Assembly: GCA_015039365.1 (NCBI GenBank)
Contig: WION01000221.1
Span: 1-64,000, forward strand
Length of the DNA: 64,000 nt
Source: Amanita rubescens
Lineage: Eukaryota; Basidiomycota; Agaricomycetes; Agaricales; Amanitaceae
Direction of reading: 5' to 3'
Below, piece by piece: positions 63,062 through 64,000 of this stretch; the first letter of the stretch is position 1, and the number at the start of each line of letters is the position of its first letter. The translations under genes were made by a program, and so were the position numbers. The notes beneath the pieces were generated by a model. It worked only from the letters and a program-made list of their open reading frames with translations. It did no database searches and was not told the origin of the DNA.

Positions 63062-63496
63062 GACCTCCACCAAGTGTGGCCTTGATTTCTGCTTGATGCC
63101 ACGCGATGTCGCTACCCACTGGAATTCTACCTTTGATATGTTACATTTTGCACTAAAATATCGAGAAGTGATAGATAAGATGACATCTGACAGAAAAAAC
63201 AACATACACGATTATGAGATGGATCCGCAAGAGTGGGACTTAGCCAAGCACCTCTGCAACATGCTTGAGGTGAGTGGTCTGTGCGCTAGCAGAATGCTTA
63301 TCTAATCATATCCGCATTTCATCCACTGTCATCCACTGCCGTCCATTCACAACATCTATCCAACATGATCGACCAACCCCCCTCTCGCACCCACCCAAAT
63401 CTGGACCTGACATGCATGTGCTATGAATTTTGACACCACAGATGCTCAAGGACGCTACTCAATACTTTTCCTGTGCAAAACCTCACCTCGCCCTGA
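63062..63496 (+). pseudogene. hAT transposase fragment with a readable intron
   Basis: Exon 63062-63270 reads MPRDVATHWNSTFDMLHFAL, then DPQEWDLAKHLCNMLE, the region after the catalytic core in Ac-like hAT transposases. A GTGAGT donor and a CACCACAG acceptor (about 63271-63441) define an intron, and the next exon gives LKDATQYFSCAKPHLALI. There the coding sequence stops at the small element starting 63497. The 5' part is absent, removed where the KDZ element ends. This is a different hAT lineage from 43387-47903. Confidence 0.85.
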
Positions 63497-63745
63497 TAGC
63501 GTTCGGAGGTCAGGTCCAGTCCGGTTATTTTTCCATTTTTGGAAGGACCGTAACCATGACTGGTCACAGAAATTTCCAGAAATGGAAAAAACTGGACTGG
63601 ACCACTTATGACCGGTCTTTTGCACTGATTTACAGTCTGTGACCGGTCATAGGACCGGTCATGACCCATAAAATGTTCCCACGATCACGTCAAAAAAATA
63701 TATATCAAATTTGGCCCAGAAATGACTGAGATATACCCAAATCTC
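63497..63745 (+). mobile_element. left part of a non-autonomous hAT element, twin of 2600-3556
   Basis: It starts TAGCGTTCGGAGGTC and follows 2602-2780 closely (GGTCACAGAAATTTCCAGAA and on), with an extra ACCGGTCATAGGACCGGTCA. It breaks off at 63745 in ATACCCAAATC. Its right half is missing here, while the other copy lacks the left end. Confidence 0.85.
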
Positions 63746-64000
63746 AGTACTTTACACTCAGCCACACTTCCTAGTGGATTCCTACTATTCCTAGGACTTT
63801 CCTAGGATGTTCCTAGGATTCCTAGTGATTTTTGAAATATTTCCTAGGAATGGCATTGGAACCCACTCTGGTCCCACACCATTCCTAGCCCATTCCTAGT
63901 TAACCACATTATTGTAGAAAAGTAATCTATTACTTTCCCAAGCACTGTGAGGGGATGTGACATGTGACATACCATGACAAACATGATATGGGTGTCATTT
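63746..64000. repeat. TTCCTAGGA-rich repeat, runs off the window
   Basis: It starts AGTACTTTACACTCAGCCAC and has many TTCCTAGGA/CTAGGAAT motifs in both directions up to about 63900, like 55551-55800. It replaces the right half of the preceding hAT element, so it probably inserted there. Confidence 0.6.

Overview
The window looks like a heterochromatin-like, transposon-packed piece of a mushroom-type basidiomycete (Agaricomycetes) genome. This is inferred from the element types: Helitrons with Pif1-type helicases, a KDZ-type transposon with cysteine-cluster proteins, hAT, pogo, Ty1/copia and Ty3/gypsy relics, and short introns with GTRNGT donors in the transposase genes. I see no rRNA, tRNA or CRISPR, and no convincing cellular housekeeping gene. 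Nearly everything that can be recognised is a mobile element or its debris, and many insertions can be dated relative to each other because target-site duplications (TSDs) are still readable.

Layout. 1-2.6 kb: the tail of a copia element with its LTR, then a gag-like relic with a 3' LTR. 2.6-5.5 kb: non-autonomous hAT pieces. 5.5-11.1 kb: a decayed Helitron on the minus strand. 13.1-16.6 kb: hAT-derived elements around an intact ORF of unknown function (14520-15674). 17.5-26.6 kb: an LTR fragment, then a complete and very young 8.0-kb LTR element (18543-26580; LTRs identical as read, TSD CTGGC) with a 1585-residue ORF and no reverse transcriptase, lying beside a gypsy relic. 27-32.8 kb: degraded gene-like relics, one split by a small hAT element. 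32.8-41 kb: a 2363-residue Helitron protein on the minus strand with an added ubiquitin-peptidase-like C-terminus. 43.4-47.9 kb: a full-length hAT transposon with TSD ATTTTAGC whose transposase is interrupted by a 256-bp element. 48.4-51.2 kb: a four-level nest of elements. 51.9-55.8 kb: further hAT ends and tandem repeats. 55.8-56.9 kb: the start of another LTR element of the 8-kb type. 56.9-63.06 kb: a KDZ-type transposon. 63.06-64 kb: a hAT transposase fragment interrupted by a small element.

Three themes tie the window together. (1) The numerous ACCGGTC/GGACCGG-rich patches are subterminal repeats of one hAT family (termini TAGTG...CACTA, 8-bp TSDs), whose full-length member is 43387-47903. 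(2) A ~374-bp element, called X here, with 8-bp TSDs has inserted into a Helitron gene, into a hAT element and into another X. (3) A group of LTR elements without a visible pol gene is built from dense short stem-loops, in the LTRs, in the coding region and in the noncoding interior. That third group is the best candidate for an undescribed system here.
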